32,035 nt of DNA from contig JAAZJL010000078.1 in assembly GCA_012800355.1 (NCBI GenBank), positions 1-32,035 on the forward strand, written 5' to 3'. Both the position numbers and the translations under genes were made by a program. Positions within the stretch are counted from its first letter, which is position 1; each line of letters opens with the position of its first letter. The notes under the pieces were generated by a model that saw only the letters and a list, made by a program, of their open reading frames with translations, ran no database searches and was not told the origin of the DNA. Of this stretch, positions 7,994-15,974 are shown in pieces. Origin of the DNA: Erysipelotrichia bacterium (lineage in GTDB: Bacteria > Bacillota_I > Bacilli_A > Erysipelotrichales > Erysipelotrichaceae).

Positions 7994-8977
7994 ATGAAAG
8001 AATTTCTTAAACAGAACTGGTTTGTAGCTGTAATTGCATTATTCTTCATTGGAATATCTATCTATTATGCCTACGACCAAAATAAAGATAACTTACCTAG
8101 TAAAGTTGTTGATGGTAAAGATGTAGTATTCTCAGTTGATGATACTAACGTTACTGCTGATGAACTTTATGATGAGTTATATAAAACCCACGGCAAATCA
8201 GAATTATTCTTAAAATTCTATATGGGTGTAATTGATGCCAATGTTGAAGAAACAACAGAACTAAAAAATCAAATTGATAGTGCTATTTCTCAAACAGTTA
8301 GTTACTACACCAACCGTTATGGTTATGGTCTTGAATACCTAAATCAATTAGCTAAATACTATTATGGCTACCCTGATTTTCCAAGTTATGTGGAATATCA
8401 AATAAAAGCTGAAAAATTATATTCAATTTATATTAAAGAACATGCTCAAGAATATGTTACTGAAGAATTTATTGCTAAGCACAACCCTAGAGTCATTAGT
8501 TATTGTTTAATTAAACTTGACGATCCAAAAAAACCAACCGCTGAAGAAACTTCAAGATTAGATGCTGCAAAGCAAGCTTGGGCCAATGAATACAATGTGG
8601 AAAATTTTGCTGAGTTTGCGATGAAATATTCAGAAGATGCTTCTACTGCTAGTGGTGGTGGAGTACTGGGTTATGTTGATGATAAATCATCACTTGTTGA
8701 TGCTTTCTTAAAGGTAGCTTTAAGTTTAGAAGAAGGTCAGGTATCTGATTGGGTTTTTGATGAAAACTATGGTTACTTTTTAATTAAGTGTGATTCAAAA
8801 AATTATGAAGATTATGCTGCTGACCCTAACTTCTTATCAACTGTTTTAACAGATAATCCTAATCTAGCAAATGAAATTATTTGGAAATATGCCCAAAGTG
8901 CTAATATTACCTTTGTTGATGATTCAGTTAAAGAATACATCATGCAACAATTAAATGTTGACAAGGATGGTGAATAA
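7994..8977 (+). CDS. Membrane-anchored peptidylprolyl isomerase (PrsA/parvulin type)
   Basis: Extracytoplasmic foldase that should help secreted proteins fold at the membrane surface. One N-terminal membrane helix (about residues 9-27) is followed by a SurA/PrsA-like helical domain and a parvulin (PPIC) domain at about 160-275, recognised by KYSEDASTASGGGVLGYVD and the VSDWVFDENYGYFLIK strand. No lipobox is present, so it is anchored by the helix. The frame opens at a TTG at 7982, but that codon is part of the TTGGAGG ribosome binding site, so ATG 7994 (327 aa) is the start. It is followed after 2 bases by a second PrsA-like gene. Confidence 0.85.
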   Translation: MKEFLKQNWFVAVIALFFIGISIYYAYDQNKDNLPSKVVDGKDVVFSVDDTNVTADELYDELYKTHGKSELFLKFYMGVIDANVEETTELKNQIDSAISQTVSYYTNRYGYGLEYLNQLAKYYYGYPDFPSYVEYQIKAEKLYSIYIKEHAQEYVTEEFIAKHNPRVISYCLIKLDDPKKPTAEETSRLDAAKQAWANEYNVENFAEFAMKYSEDASTASGGGVLGYVDDKSSLVDAFLKVALSLEEGQVSDWVFDENYGYFLIKCDSKNYEDYAADPNFLSTVLTDNPNLANEIIWKYAQSANITFVDDSVKEYIMQQLNVDKDGE

Positions 8978-8979
8978 TT

Positions 8980-9870
8980 ATGAAAAAGATTAAATTACTT
9001 ACTATTACATTATTAACTGCTCTACTACTTGTAGGTTGTGGTAATAAAACAGCTAAAATTTCTAATGGTAATGATATCTTAATTCAATTTGGAAACACTA
9101 AAATTACCAAAGCTGATTTATATTCTAGTATGTTAGAGGCAGATAGTGGCTATACAGTCATAAATATTGCCAATAAAATAATTGTTAATGCTGAAATTGA
9201 AACAACTGATGAACTATTAGCTGAAGCACAAGATCAAATTGCTGCTTATAAAGCATCATTAACTGAAGACTGGCAAACTGCTTTAGAAAAATTAGGTTTT
9301 GAAACCGAAGAACAATTATTAGAACAAATCTTATCATCTATTAAAGGCAAAAAATTAATAACAAAATATATTGATGAAAACTTTGAGGCACTAACTCAAG
9401 AATATGCTCCTTTAATAGCTAGAATGATTTATATCAAATATGAAGATAATGATATTGAAAAAGCTAAAGTAAATGCTGACTTGGCAATTGGAGAAATTAA
9501 AGCTGGAGTTGATTTTAAAGTTGTAGCTGATAAATATTCTTCAGCCATCACTTTAGCAAGTGAAAACATCTATACTAGATATTCAGAAGTTGATTATAAT
9601 GTCTTACAATACTTGTTAGCGGTAATGGAACCAACTTTATCATCACCTATTGAAAACAGTACTTCTAGTGGCATCTATATTGTTCAAGTAACAAAAACAA
9701 ATGTTGAACAAGTTAAGGAAGCATTTATCTCTTCTTTAAACGAAAGTGATGAATTTATTAATAAAGTAAATAACCATTACTTTACCAAACATGGTTTCAC
9801 AATTTATGATGTAAAAACATTTGAGTTTATCAAAGATGGTTATCCTACTTATTTACCAAAGGAAAAATAA
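8980..9870 (+). CDS. PrsA-like lipoprotein with degenerate parvulin domain
   Basis: A 296-residue lipoprotein: signal peptide with lipobox LVGC and acceptor Cys20. The helical N-terminal part resembles PrsA/SurA, and residues about 140-260 align in order with a parvulin domain (ARMIYIKYED, KAGVDFKVVADKYSSA, SPIENSTSSGIYIVQV), but the glycine-rich core GGxLG of active parvulins is missing. It may therefore act as a chaperone rather than an isomerase. It starts 2 bases after the upstream foldase, whose last codons provide an AAGGATGGTGA ribosome binding site, and the pair ends at an intrinsic terminator. Confidence 0.78.
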   Translation: MKKIKLLTITLLTALLLVGCGNKTAKISNGNDILIQFGNTKITKADLYSSMLEADSGYTVINIANKIIVNAEIETTDELLAEAQDQIAAYKASLTEDWQTALEKLGFETEEQLLEQILSSIKGKKLITKYIDENFEALTQEYAPLIARMIYIKYEDNDIEKAKVNADLAIGEIKAGVDFKVVADKYSSAITLASENIYTRYSEVDYNVLQYLLAVMEPTLSSPIENSTSSGIYIVQVTKTNVEQVKEAFISSLNESDEFINKVNNHYFTKHGFTIYDVKTFEFIKDGYPTYLPKEK

Positions 9871-9899
9871 AAGTTAGTTTAAAAGCTAACTTTTTTATT
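9869..9899 (+). terminator. Bidirectional intrinsic terminator
   Basis: AAAAGTTAG (9869-9877) pairs with CTAACTTTT (9886-9894), followed by a T-run on the plus strand; on the minus strand the stem is also followed by TTTTATTT. It serves both the foldase operon and the convergent MATE gene. Confidence 0.85.
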
Positions 9900-9902
9900 G
9901 TA

Positions 9903-11273
9903 TTAAACACTTTCAACAATATTTTCTTCTAATACTTTGTCTTCTTTCAAATATTTATTTTTAATTATTAAGTAAACAATTAAATATATTAGTGAAGTAG
10001 CTGCCCAACTTAGTGGATAGGTGAAAACAATTGCTTTAATATTGCCAGTTTTAGAAGCATACAATATTATCCAACTAAATCTTACAATTACTACTCCAAA
10101 AAAAGTAGCAATTGTTGAATAAAATGATTTTCCTAAACCATTAATAAAGGCAAAGTAGGTTTCTACAATCACATAAAATATCAGCATTGGTTGAATAAAC
10201 CTGATTATTGAAATTGCTTGGGATGCTACTGCTGGATCATGAGTAAACATTGAAACTAACTGATTAACAAATAATAAAACTATCGTGGTTAAAGATATCG
10301 TAATAGTAGAACATACTAGTAAACCAGCAGGAATACTCTTTTTAACTCTGTCAATTTTATTAGCTCCATAGTTTTGAGCAACGACATTAGTTAGGGACAC
10401 TCCAAAGGATGCCATCACAATCCAAAATAAATTCTCAATTTTATTGTTTATGACAAAACCAGCGACAGCTGTTGAACCTAAAGAATTAATAGCTGATTGT
10501 ATTGTAGCAATAGTTAGTTGATATAAAAATGAAGTTATTGAAGCTGGAATGCCAATTAGCATAACTCTTTTAAAAATCGAAACTTCAAATTTACTATTGC
10601 TAGCGAAAACTTCATAATCAATATGAATCATCCTTAATAAAATTATTGCCATTAAACTTTGGGTTGTAATATATGATAGTGCTACTCCCAAAACTCCCAA
10701 CTTTAAAACTACAATGTAAACAAAATCAAATAAAATGTAAATCAAATATAAAACTATTAATAAGATAGTTGGTCTTTGGCTTTCTCCTAATCCCCTTAAC
10801 ATGTTTATTATCATTAAAACTATCATATTAGAAACAAAACCAAAACAATAAACTTTCAAATAATTGGTTGAAATTTCTAAAATATCAGTTGGAACTTTTA
10901 ATAAAACTAAAAAATTATGACAGTTAAAATAATATAAAATATTAAAAAATAACGCGATAACAAAAACAATTATCAATGATGTTTTAAAGTTATTTCTACA
11001 TTCGTTTCTTTTACCACTTCCAACATCTTGTGATAAAACAACCATTGATGCCGTAACTACTCCATTGGAAACATTAACAAACATATTAATTAAGTTAGTA
11101 GTTGAACCGCCAACAGCTGCTAAAGCTTCTGAACCTAAAACTTTACCAACCATAATGCCATTTAAAATTGTATAAACTTGTTGAAATAACCCACAAATCA
11201 AAATAGGGTAAAGAATAAACAAAATATTTTTTACAATCGATCCTTTAGTTGCATCAATAAATCTTCTATTCAT
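9903..11273 (-). CDS. MATE family efflux transporter
   Basis: Multidrug and toxin extrusion transporter of the cytoplasmic membrane, driven by a Na+ or H+ gradient. The 456-residue chain has about twelve hydrophobic helices in two repeats; the N-terminal repeat holds the family segments GLFQQVYTILNGIMVGK and ALAAVGGSTTNLINMF, and the second holds AVAGFVINNKIENLFWI. The ribosome binding site is AGGGAG. It appears monocistronic, with its own promoter at 11303-11331 and ending at a terminator. The substrate cannot be predicted. Confidence 0.93.
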   Translation of the reverse strand: MNRRFIDATKGSIVKNILFILYPILICGLFQQVYTILNGIMVGKVLGSEALAAVGGSTTNLINMFVNVSNGVVTASMVVLSQDVGSGKRNECRNNFKTSLIIVFVIALFFNILYYFNCHNFLVLLKVPTDILEISTNYLKVYCFGFVSNMIVLMIINMLRGLGESQRPTILLIVLYLIYILFDFVYIVVLKLGVLGVALSYITTQSLMAIILLRMIHIDYEVFASNSKFEVSIFKRVMLIGIPASITSFLYQLTIATIQSAINSLGSTAVAGFVINNKIENLFWIVMASFGVSLTNVVAQNYGANKIDRVKKSIPAGLLVCSTITISLTTIVLLFVNQLVSMFTHDPAVASQAISIIRFIQPMLIFYVIVETYFAFINGLGKSFYSTIATFFGVVIVRFSWIILYASKTGNIKAIVFTYPLSWAATSLIYLIVYLIIKNKYLKEDKVLEENIVESV

Positions 11274-11302
11274 AACTTCTCCCTCTTTTTAACAATATTC
11301 AT

Positions 11303-11331
11303 ATTATAGTACTATTGTTGGAAAGTATCTA
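11303..11331 (-). promoter_or_regulatory. Possible promoter of the MATE gene
   Basis: On the minus strand TATAAT (11303-11308) with a weak TAGATA -35 (11326-11331) at 17-base spacing. Confidence 0.5.
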
Positions 11332-11340
11332 GAGTTTAAT

Positions 11341-11368
11341 AAAATAAAAACTAATGTCAAACATCAGT
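11341..11368 (-). terminator. Intrinsic terminator of tRNA-Leu
   Basis: On the minus strand ACTGATG (from 11368) pairs with CATTAGT (to 11350) around a 5-base loop, with one G-U pair, followed by TTTTATTTT. It sits 10 bases after the tRNA 3' end. Confidence 0.75.
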
Positions 11369-11378
11369 CATCTTAAAG

Positions 11379-11465
11379 TGGTGCCCGAGGACGGACTCGA
11401 ACCGTCAAGGTATTGCTACCGGTGGATTTTGAGTCCACTGCGTCTACCAATTCCACCACTCGGGC
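11379..11465 (-). tRNA. tRNA-Leu (anticodon CAA)
   Basis: An 87-nt class II tRNA. The acceptor stem GCCCGAG pairs with CTCGGGC, with discriminator A and an encoded CCA. The anticodon stem GTGGA/TCCAC encloses the loop CTCAAAA, giving anticodon CAA, which reads UUG. A long variable arm follows, and the T-loop is GGTTCGAGTCC. It has its own promoter (11478-11506) and terminator, so it is a single-gene unit. Confidence 0.97.
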
Positions 11466-11477
11466 AATTGCTTACTT

Positions 11478-11506
11478 ATATTAGCATAAATCATAGAAAA
11501 TGTATA
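11478..11506 (-). promoter_or_regulatory. Promoter of tRNA-Leu
   Basis: On the minus strand TATACA (11501-11506), 17 bases, then TGCTAATAT with -10 TAATAT (11478-11483) and an extended TG. It overlaps the last codons of the upstream MBL-fold gene. Confidence 0.55.
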
Positions 11507-11509
11507 TTA

Positions 11510-12229
11510 CTAAATATGAAAAATATCACCATCTTTTCCGATAATTAAATTATCAATATTTTTCTTTTCTAACTTTTCTCTAGTATATAACGACATATGA
11601 GTAACAGCTATTTTCCCTTTTTTTGCTAACTGTTCAATTGTTTCTGGTCCCATATGCTCTTCGCTATTGTATGGAAAACTACACTCCAGTACTGATACAT
11701 CACAACTATCAACTAAATAATCAATGGTCTGACAATAACAACTATCTCCTGAAAAGCCAATGCTTTTACCATTTTTTTCAATAATATACCCATAACTTGG
11801 TTTTGTTTTGCCATGTTCTACTAAAATCGATTTGATAAGATAACCATCAATTTCTTCTTCTAAGTTATCAAATTCAACAATTGAAGTATTACCATCAGAA
11901 AATATCTTTTCAACATCTTCTAAATCTGCATATCCTATTTCAAATAAAGTATTAACAACTTTTTTTAAGTTTTTTGGTCCATATATTTTTAAATTATTTG
12001 TTATTTGATTAAAACTTCTTAAAAGAACTATATAAGGCAAATCAAAAAAATGATCAGCATGTAAATGAGTAATTAATATTATATCAATATTAAAAATATT
12101 AACCTGTTGCTTCAGCAACTCTTTAATTACCCCAGTACCACAATCAATCAAAATGTGATCATTTATCAAGGAACTAGCACTTGTTTGTGGGGCTGTAATT
12201 GAGCCTGTCCCAATTAATTGAAGTTTCAT
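11510..12229 (-). CDS. MBL-fold metallohydrolase, RNase Z-like
   Basis: Metallo-beta-lactamase-fold hydrolase of the RNase Z/arylsulfatase-like branch, cytoplasmic. The zinc motif is THLHADH at 54-60, with further ligand segments VEHGK, GFSGDS and a C-terminal VTHMS. At 239 residues it is shorter than tRNase Z (about 300) and lacks an obvious exosite arm, so tRNA 3' processing is not assured even though a tRNA gene lies next to it. The ribosome binding site is AAAGGAT. It follows the nucleotidyltransferase gene by 12 bases, and they probably form one transcript. Confidence 0.82.
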   Translation of the reverse strand: MKLQLIGTGSITAPQTSASSLINDHILIDCGTGVIKELLKQQVNIFNIDIILITHLHADHFFDLPYIVLLRSFNQITNNLKIYGPKNLKKVVNTLFEIGYADLEDVEKIFSDGNTSIVEFDNLEEEIDGYLIKSILVEHGKTKPSYGYIIEKNGKSIGFSGDSCYCQTIDYLVDSCDVSVLECSFPYNSEEHMGPETIEQLAKKGKIAVTHMSLYTREKLEKKNIDNLIIGKDGDIFHI

Positions 12230-12241
12230 ATTTCTATCCTT

Positions 12242-12856
12242 TCATGATTTAATTAAACTTTTCATATACAATATCCAATCATTTAAACTTTCAATATTGA
12301 AGTTTATTAATGCTTTTTTATACAAACCGTATGCTTCAGGATGATTTTCCTTCATCCATTTCAACGCCTTTTTAGGACCAAAATATGGATGTTCAACTAT
12401 ATCACAGAAGATTTCTAAACTTTCAACCAGAAGTAAATGGAAGCGAAATGCACCTTCCTCATCTTCTCTTTTGGATCTTTCAAGCATCTTTAAACACCAA
12501 GAAACACTATTGTTAATACCTTCTTTTTTTTGTAATTGTTTATTTTGAAGATAATCGATAACTTTATTTTTAAGATTTAGTCCCTTATTTTTGGTATCTA
12601 AAACAACTATTCCATCATATATTTGAATGAATTCATTATAATCATATTCGCCTTCAAAGTAATTTTCAGGATAAATAAAAACATCCAATTGAATATCACC
12701 TACCAAAGATGTGTCATGAAATATTTTATGACTTTTAGAAATAACTAAAGCATCAAAATCACTACTTAAATTATTGCTTCCAGTAGCAAAAGAACCATAT
12801 ACAATGATAACAATAGGCTGATATTTATTCTTAATATATTCAATAATCTTATCCAT
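12242..12856 (-). CDS. Nucleotidyltransferase-domain protein
   Basis: A 204-residue protein with an N-terminal polymerase-beta-type nucleotidyltransferase domain: VYGSFATGSNNLSSDFDALVIS holds the GS motif (21-22) and the first two metal aspartates (Asp33, Asp35), and LDVFIYP provides the third (Asp58). The C-terminal helical half resembles the substrate-binding part of small-molecule (aminoglycoside-type) or HEPN-linked transferases. The actual substrate is unknown. No antitoxin-sized partner gene is adjacent, so a toxin-antitoxin role is not supported. The ribosome binding site is AAAGGAA. Confidence 0.78.
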   Translation of the reverse strand: MDKIIEYIKNKYQPIVIIVYGSFATGSNNLSSDFDALVISKSHKIFHDTSLVGDIQLDVFIYPENYFEGEYDYNEFIQIYDGIVVLDTKNKGLNLKNKVIDYLQNKQLQKKEGINNSVSWCLKMLERSKREDEEGAFRFHLLLVESLEIFCDIVEHPYFGPKKALKWMKENHPEAYGLYKKALINFNIESLNDWILYMKSLIKS

Positions 12857-12944
12857 TAAGTTTGTTCCTTTAACTAAATTTTATTTTTTAACTTTTTACC
12901 ACCATAAAGACATCTACCAATTGTAAAAATAAACAACTGAAAGA

Positions 12945-12979
12945 TTTTTAATTGCTGTTTTAATAACAACAATTAAAAA
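12945..12979. repeat. Imperfect inverted repeat
   Basis: TTTTTAATTG (12945-12954) pairs with CAATTAAAAA (12970-12979), and inner TGTT pairs with AACA across one C/A mismatch, giving about 14 pairs. No U-tract follows on either strand, so it is a weak candidate terminator for the glycosylasparaginase operon ending at 13045. Confidence 0.5.
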
Positions 12980-13044
12980 CCTATAAATAGTATCACAAAA
13001 ATATATTTCTTATTTTACACAATTTCATCTAAATACTAACTTAA

Positions 13045-13938
13045 TTAATCCCCTTTATAATTAGCAAGCCATTGATCATCAGTTTCAATAACTCTTTTTT
13101 CTTTTCCTTTATAAGCCATTAGTTTAGCTTCATTGTTTTCATCTAAGACTACAAATGGAAAATCTTCCAATGTTGAACAGCCACCATAATTACCGTCTTT
13201 GTCTAATGCAATTAAAGAAATTTCATCAGGTTTGTTATTTACTCTTTCTAAATAGGTGAATAATGCTCTTTCACAAGCCTTTTGAGCATCTAAACCTTGT
13301 TTCATGTAATTAACTACTGAGATAGATAAACATCCCCTCATAATGTCCTCACCAACACCTGTAGCCGCTGCCCCACCTATTTGACTATCACAATAAAAAC
13401 CAGAGCCTATAATTGGAGAGTCTCCAACTCTTCCTGGATGTTTCATAAATAAACCACTAGTACTAACTCCTACAGCCATTGACCCATTTAAGTCTTTACC
13501 AATGACACAAACTGTATCATGGCTTTCTTCTTTTACTTTATTTAGATATTTTTCTTGAGCTTTTTTTGTTAGCATTTTTCTAGTTTTAAAACCATTTTCT
13601 TTAGCATATTTTTCGGCCCCTTTTCCAGTTAAATAATTGTTAGTTCTATCTTTGATTAAAGAAGAGGCAACCAGTATTGGATTTTTAATGTTTCTTACAG
13701 CACTAATAGCTCCAAAAGCTAAACTATCACCGTCCATATATCCAGCATCAAGTTCTACTACTCCTTCCCTATTTGGTAGTCCACCAAACCCCACACTATG
13801 AAAATCAGGATTATTCTCAACATCCGTAATTACTGTTTCAATTATTTCTTGTAAAGAATACTTTTTCTTTAGCATTCTTTTGACCTCACCCATTTTGTGA
13901 TAGGACATTTTCCAGGTTGAAATTAATTTATATCCCAT
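13045..13938 (-). CDS. N4-(beta-N-acetylglucosaminyl)-L-asparaginase (glycosylasparaginase)
   Basis: Ntn-hydrolase of the aspartylglucosaminidase family, which cleaves the GlcNAc-Asn bond of glycoprotein fragments or, in relatives, L-asparagine and isoaspartyl peptides. The precursor should self-cleave at Asp141-Thr142 (SHDTVCVIGKD), Thr142 becoming the nucleophile. The substrate pocket segments VGFGGLPN, ELDAGYMDGDS and HPGRVGDSPIIGSGFY followed by IGGAAATGVGEDIMR are all present. The 297-aa length fits, and the N-terminus MGYKLISTWKM matches the family start. No signal peptide, so it acts on imported GlcNAc-Asn or peptides in the cytoplasm. It lies 40 bases downstream of the second MBL hydrolase. 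Confidence 0.9.
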   Translation of the reverse strand: MGYKLISTWKMSYHKMGEVKRMLKKKYSLQEIIETVITDVENNPDFHSVGFGGLPNREGVVELDAGYMDGDSLAFGAISAVRNIKNPILVASSLIKDRTNNYLTGKGAEKYAKENGFKTRKMLTKKAQEKYLNKVKEESHDTVCVIGKDLNGSMAVGVSTSGLFMKHPGRVGDSPIIGSGFYCDSQIGGAAATGVGEDIMRGCLSISVVNYMKQGLDAQKACERALFTYLERVNNKPDEISLIALDKDGNYGGCSTLEDFPFVVLDENNEAKLMAYKGKEKRVIETDDQWLANYKGD

Positions 13939-13978
13939 AAAACCATTTTCTCTTTTCTATCTTTTTTATACTTTTTAA

Positions 13979-14794
13979 TCACTTTGCATTTCTTAAATAG
14001 TAAAATACATTGCCTATTTTTCCATCTAATCTATTACATTCGGGATCGTTAATATCACACTCTGCTGCAGCATACATTTGTTCATCGGTAAAACCAAATG
14101 GTATTTTTTGGCGAGCATCAGTTCCAGCTACAATATTTTCAGCACACTCTAATACTTCTTTGGCAAAACCTTTCTGCCACCACAAACCGTGGTGTAACCT
14201 CATAATGCGATCATATTTATCATCAAAAGTTTGCAGATGCTTTAATGATTTAACTAAATCTGAAGCAGTAGAAGTTGACCACAAACCTGATTTTCTTCCT
14301 ACAGCATCACCATAAATCATTATTCTATCTTCAATCATCAAAAACATTGAGCAACCAGGAGTATGGCCAGCTACTTCAACTATTTGTAAAGTTGTACCAC
14401 CTAAATCAATAATGTCTCCATCTTTATATGGAATAAGTTCACCTTCAAATTTTGGCGCTAACTCTTCAATAGTTGCATCAGGATAACCTCTTTCCAGTAA
14501 CTTAGGTAGTCTCTCTTCTTTTTCTTTAGATATAAAACTTTCAAAGTCTTTAGCATTTAGATAAGCTTTATTCCACCATCCTACCCCATCAATATGATCA
14601 GGATGAGAGTGAGTTAACCACACCTCATAAGGTTTATCAGTTAATTTATCGACATATTCTTTTAAATTACCAACACCATTTCCAGTATCTAATAAAATTG
14701 CTCTATCGTTGCCTTCAATAAGAAGCATATATACTTCATTATCAATAATTTGTATAACATTATCTAAAACTCTTTCATGAGTAAATCTTCCCAT
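13979..14794 (-). CDS. MBL-fold metallohydrolase (glyoxalase II-like)
   Basis: Metallo-beta-lactamase-fold hydrolase with the dinuclear zinc motif THSHPDH at 61-67, GHTPGCSMF at about 143, a metal aspartate in IYGDAVG (about 165) and a late histidine in RLHHGLWW. Length 271 aa, no signal peptide. The true substrate is unknown: glyoxalase II-like thioesters, lactones and other esters are all possible in this broad family. It lies between the flavin reductase-like gene (20-base gap) and the glycosylasparaginase, probably in one operon. Confidence 0.83.
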   Translation of the reverse strand: MGRFTHERVLDNVIQIIDNEVYMLLIEGNDRAILLDTGNGVGNLKEYVDKLTDKPYEVWLTHSHPDHIDGVGWWNKAYLNAKDFESFISKEKEERLPKLLERGYPDATIEELAPKFEGELIPYKDGDIIDLGGTTLQIVEVAGHTPGCSMFLMIEDRIMIYGDAVGRKSGLWSTSTASDLVKSLKHLQTFDDKYDRIMRLHHGLWWQKGFAKEVLECAENIVAGTDARQKIPFGFTDEQMYAAAECDINDPECNRLDGKIGNVFYYLRNAK

Positions 14795-14814
14795 TTTATC
14801 TACTCTCCATTATT

Positions 14815-15291
14815 TTATTTTTCTATAATCTCAACAACTTCACCAATATACATTCTATGTGGTAATTCTTCAGTATAGTATCTGTCAACAACAGCACTAG
14901 GCATCTGATTAATATCCATATCCTGGTAATAAATCTTTTTTAACACGATTGTACAATTTGCCTCTGCAAAAGTCATTGAACCATTTACTTCAACTGGAGT
15001 TAAAGAAGTCAGGGCAACTTTATCAATATCTTTCCCTGATTTTGTTCCTAAAATAGACATATCTTTTTTATATTTTTCATCATAGAAACTAACAGTAAAA
15101 TAATCATTTTCATTTAAGAAATTGTAGGTATATCTACAAGGCTTAATATAAATTGTCACAATAGGTCTTGACCAAACAGTTCCCATTGAACCCCAAGCAA
15201 CAGTCATGGTATTAAAATTGTCCTTATTACCAGCAGTTATCAGTGCCCAATGCTGATAGAATTTTTCAAATGGATTAATTAATTCTTTCAT
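14815..15291 (-). CDS. Flavin reductase-like domain protein
   Basis: A 158-residue FMN-binding split-barrel protein of the flavin reductase-like family. Family landmarks: the N-terminal WALITAGNKDNFNTMTVAWG, then WSRPIVTIYIKPCRYTYNFL and the FTVSFYD strand. It probably binds FMN and reduces flavin or a small substrate with NAD(P)H; the partner is unknown. It has an AAAGGAG ribosome binding site and is the first gene of a run with the MBL hydrolase and glycosylasparaginase. Confidence 0.85.
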   Translation of the reverse strand: MKELINPFEKFYQHWALITAGNKDNFNTMTVAWGSMGTVWSRPIVTIYIKPCRYTYNFLNENDYFTVSFYDEKYKKDMSILGTKSGKDIDKVALTSLTPVEVNGSMTFAEANCTIVLKKIYYQDMDINQMPSAVVDRYYTEELPHRMYIGEVVEIIEK

Positions 15292-15400
15292 AAAAACTCC
15301 TTTCTTTTTATTTAATATATTTTCTTTCTTTTATAAAAATATAATCAAGCACAAAAAAACATTAGAAGATAAATTAAAATCATTTTCAGTGAGAAATCAA

Positions 15401-15874
15401 CTAATCTATATTTAATGTCTTAATAGGCACATACATATAGTCTTTTCCTGTTTTTGGACAAGTGAAATCATGAATTGCTCCAACTATGTTAATGTTGCTA
15501 AAAGTTAAATAATCCAATACATTTGAAAGAGCATCTTCAGCATCTGTCAAAAAAACTAGATATTCATAACCAGGAATAACCCATTTTGTCCAACCAACTG
15601 GTGGTTGCACGTTTTCGTCACATTCCACACCTACTAGATAATAGCCTTGAGTAAAGTTCTTTTCCCATGGTTTAAAGCTACGTGAAAAATCACTTGCTAC
15701 TCCCCAAAACCCTAATAGATTTCCTTTTTCATCTTTTTTAGCTAAATGTTCTATCTCTGAAAAGTGATCACTAAATTCATTCCAAAGATTTAAAATAAAG
15801 CGATTTCCTTCTAAAGTTGAACCTTCTTTGCCTATTACAACAAAAGATTCTTTTTTACATTTTTCTAACTTCAT
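15401..15874 (-). CDS. GyrI-like small-molecule-binding domain protein
   Basis: A 157-residue stand-alone effector-binding domain of the GyrI/AraC-C type. It begins with a short beta strand and the ILNLWNEFSDHF helix, followed by LLGFWGVASDF, YLVGVECDEN and the GWTKWVIPGYEYLVF segment typical of the family. No DNA-binding domain is attached, so it is a binding or hydrolase-like protein rather than a transcription factor. The ribosome binding site is AAGGGA. It appears to be its own unit, since the terminator of the methyltransferase operon lies just upstream of it. Confidence 0.8.
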   Translation of the reverse strand: MKLEKCKKESFVVIGKEGSTLEGNRFILNLWNEFSDHFSEIEHLAKKDEKGNLLGFWGVASDFSRSFKPWEKNFTQGYYLVGVECDENVQPPVGWTKWVIPGYEYLVFLTDAEDALSNVLDYLTFSNINIVGAIHDFTCPKTGKDYMYVPIKTLNID

Positions 15875-15937
15875 ATTTTCCCTTTCATTTATTTATACAA
15901 CATATTTCTATTTATATTATAGCTTATTATTAATAAT

Positions 15938-15969
15938 CAAAAAAGAAAAAGATAAGCAATCACCTATCT
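15938..15969 (-). terminator. Intrinsic terminator of the ogt-ArsC/Spx-methyltransferase operon
   Basis: On the minus strand AGATAGG pairs with CTTATCT (one G-U pair) around a 6-base loop, followed by TTTTTCTTTTTT. It lies 6 bases after the methyltransferase stop. Confidence 0.82.
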
Positions 15970-15974
15970 ATAGT

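Noticed and set aside
11354-11548. Plus-strand ORF of 64 codons over the tRNA-Leu
   Set aside because: It is the antisense of tRNA-Leu(CAA), with the usual spurious peptide that tRNA-Leu genes give, and has no ribosome binding site.
12242-12856. Toxin-antitoxin system based on the nucleotidyltransferase
   Set aside because: The protein is larger than MNT antitoxins and no HEPN partner gene lies beside it.
14010-14315. Plus-strand ORF of 101 codons
   Set aside because: It is a shadow of the MBL-fold hydrolase gene, which has clear zinc motifs on the minus strand.
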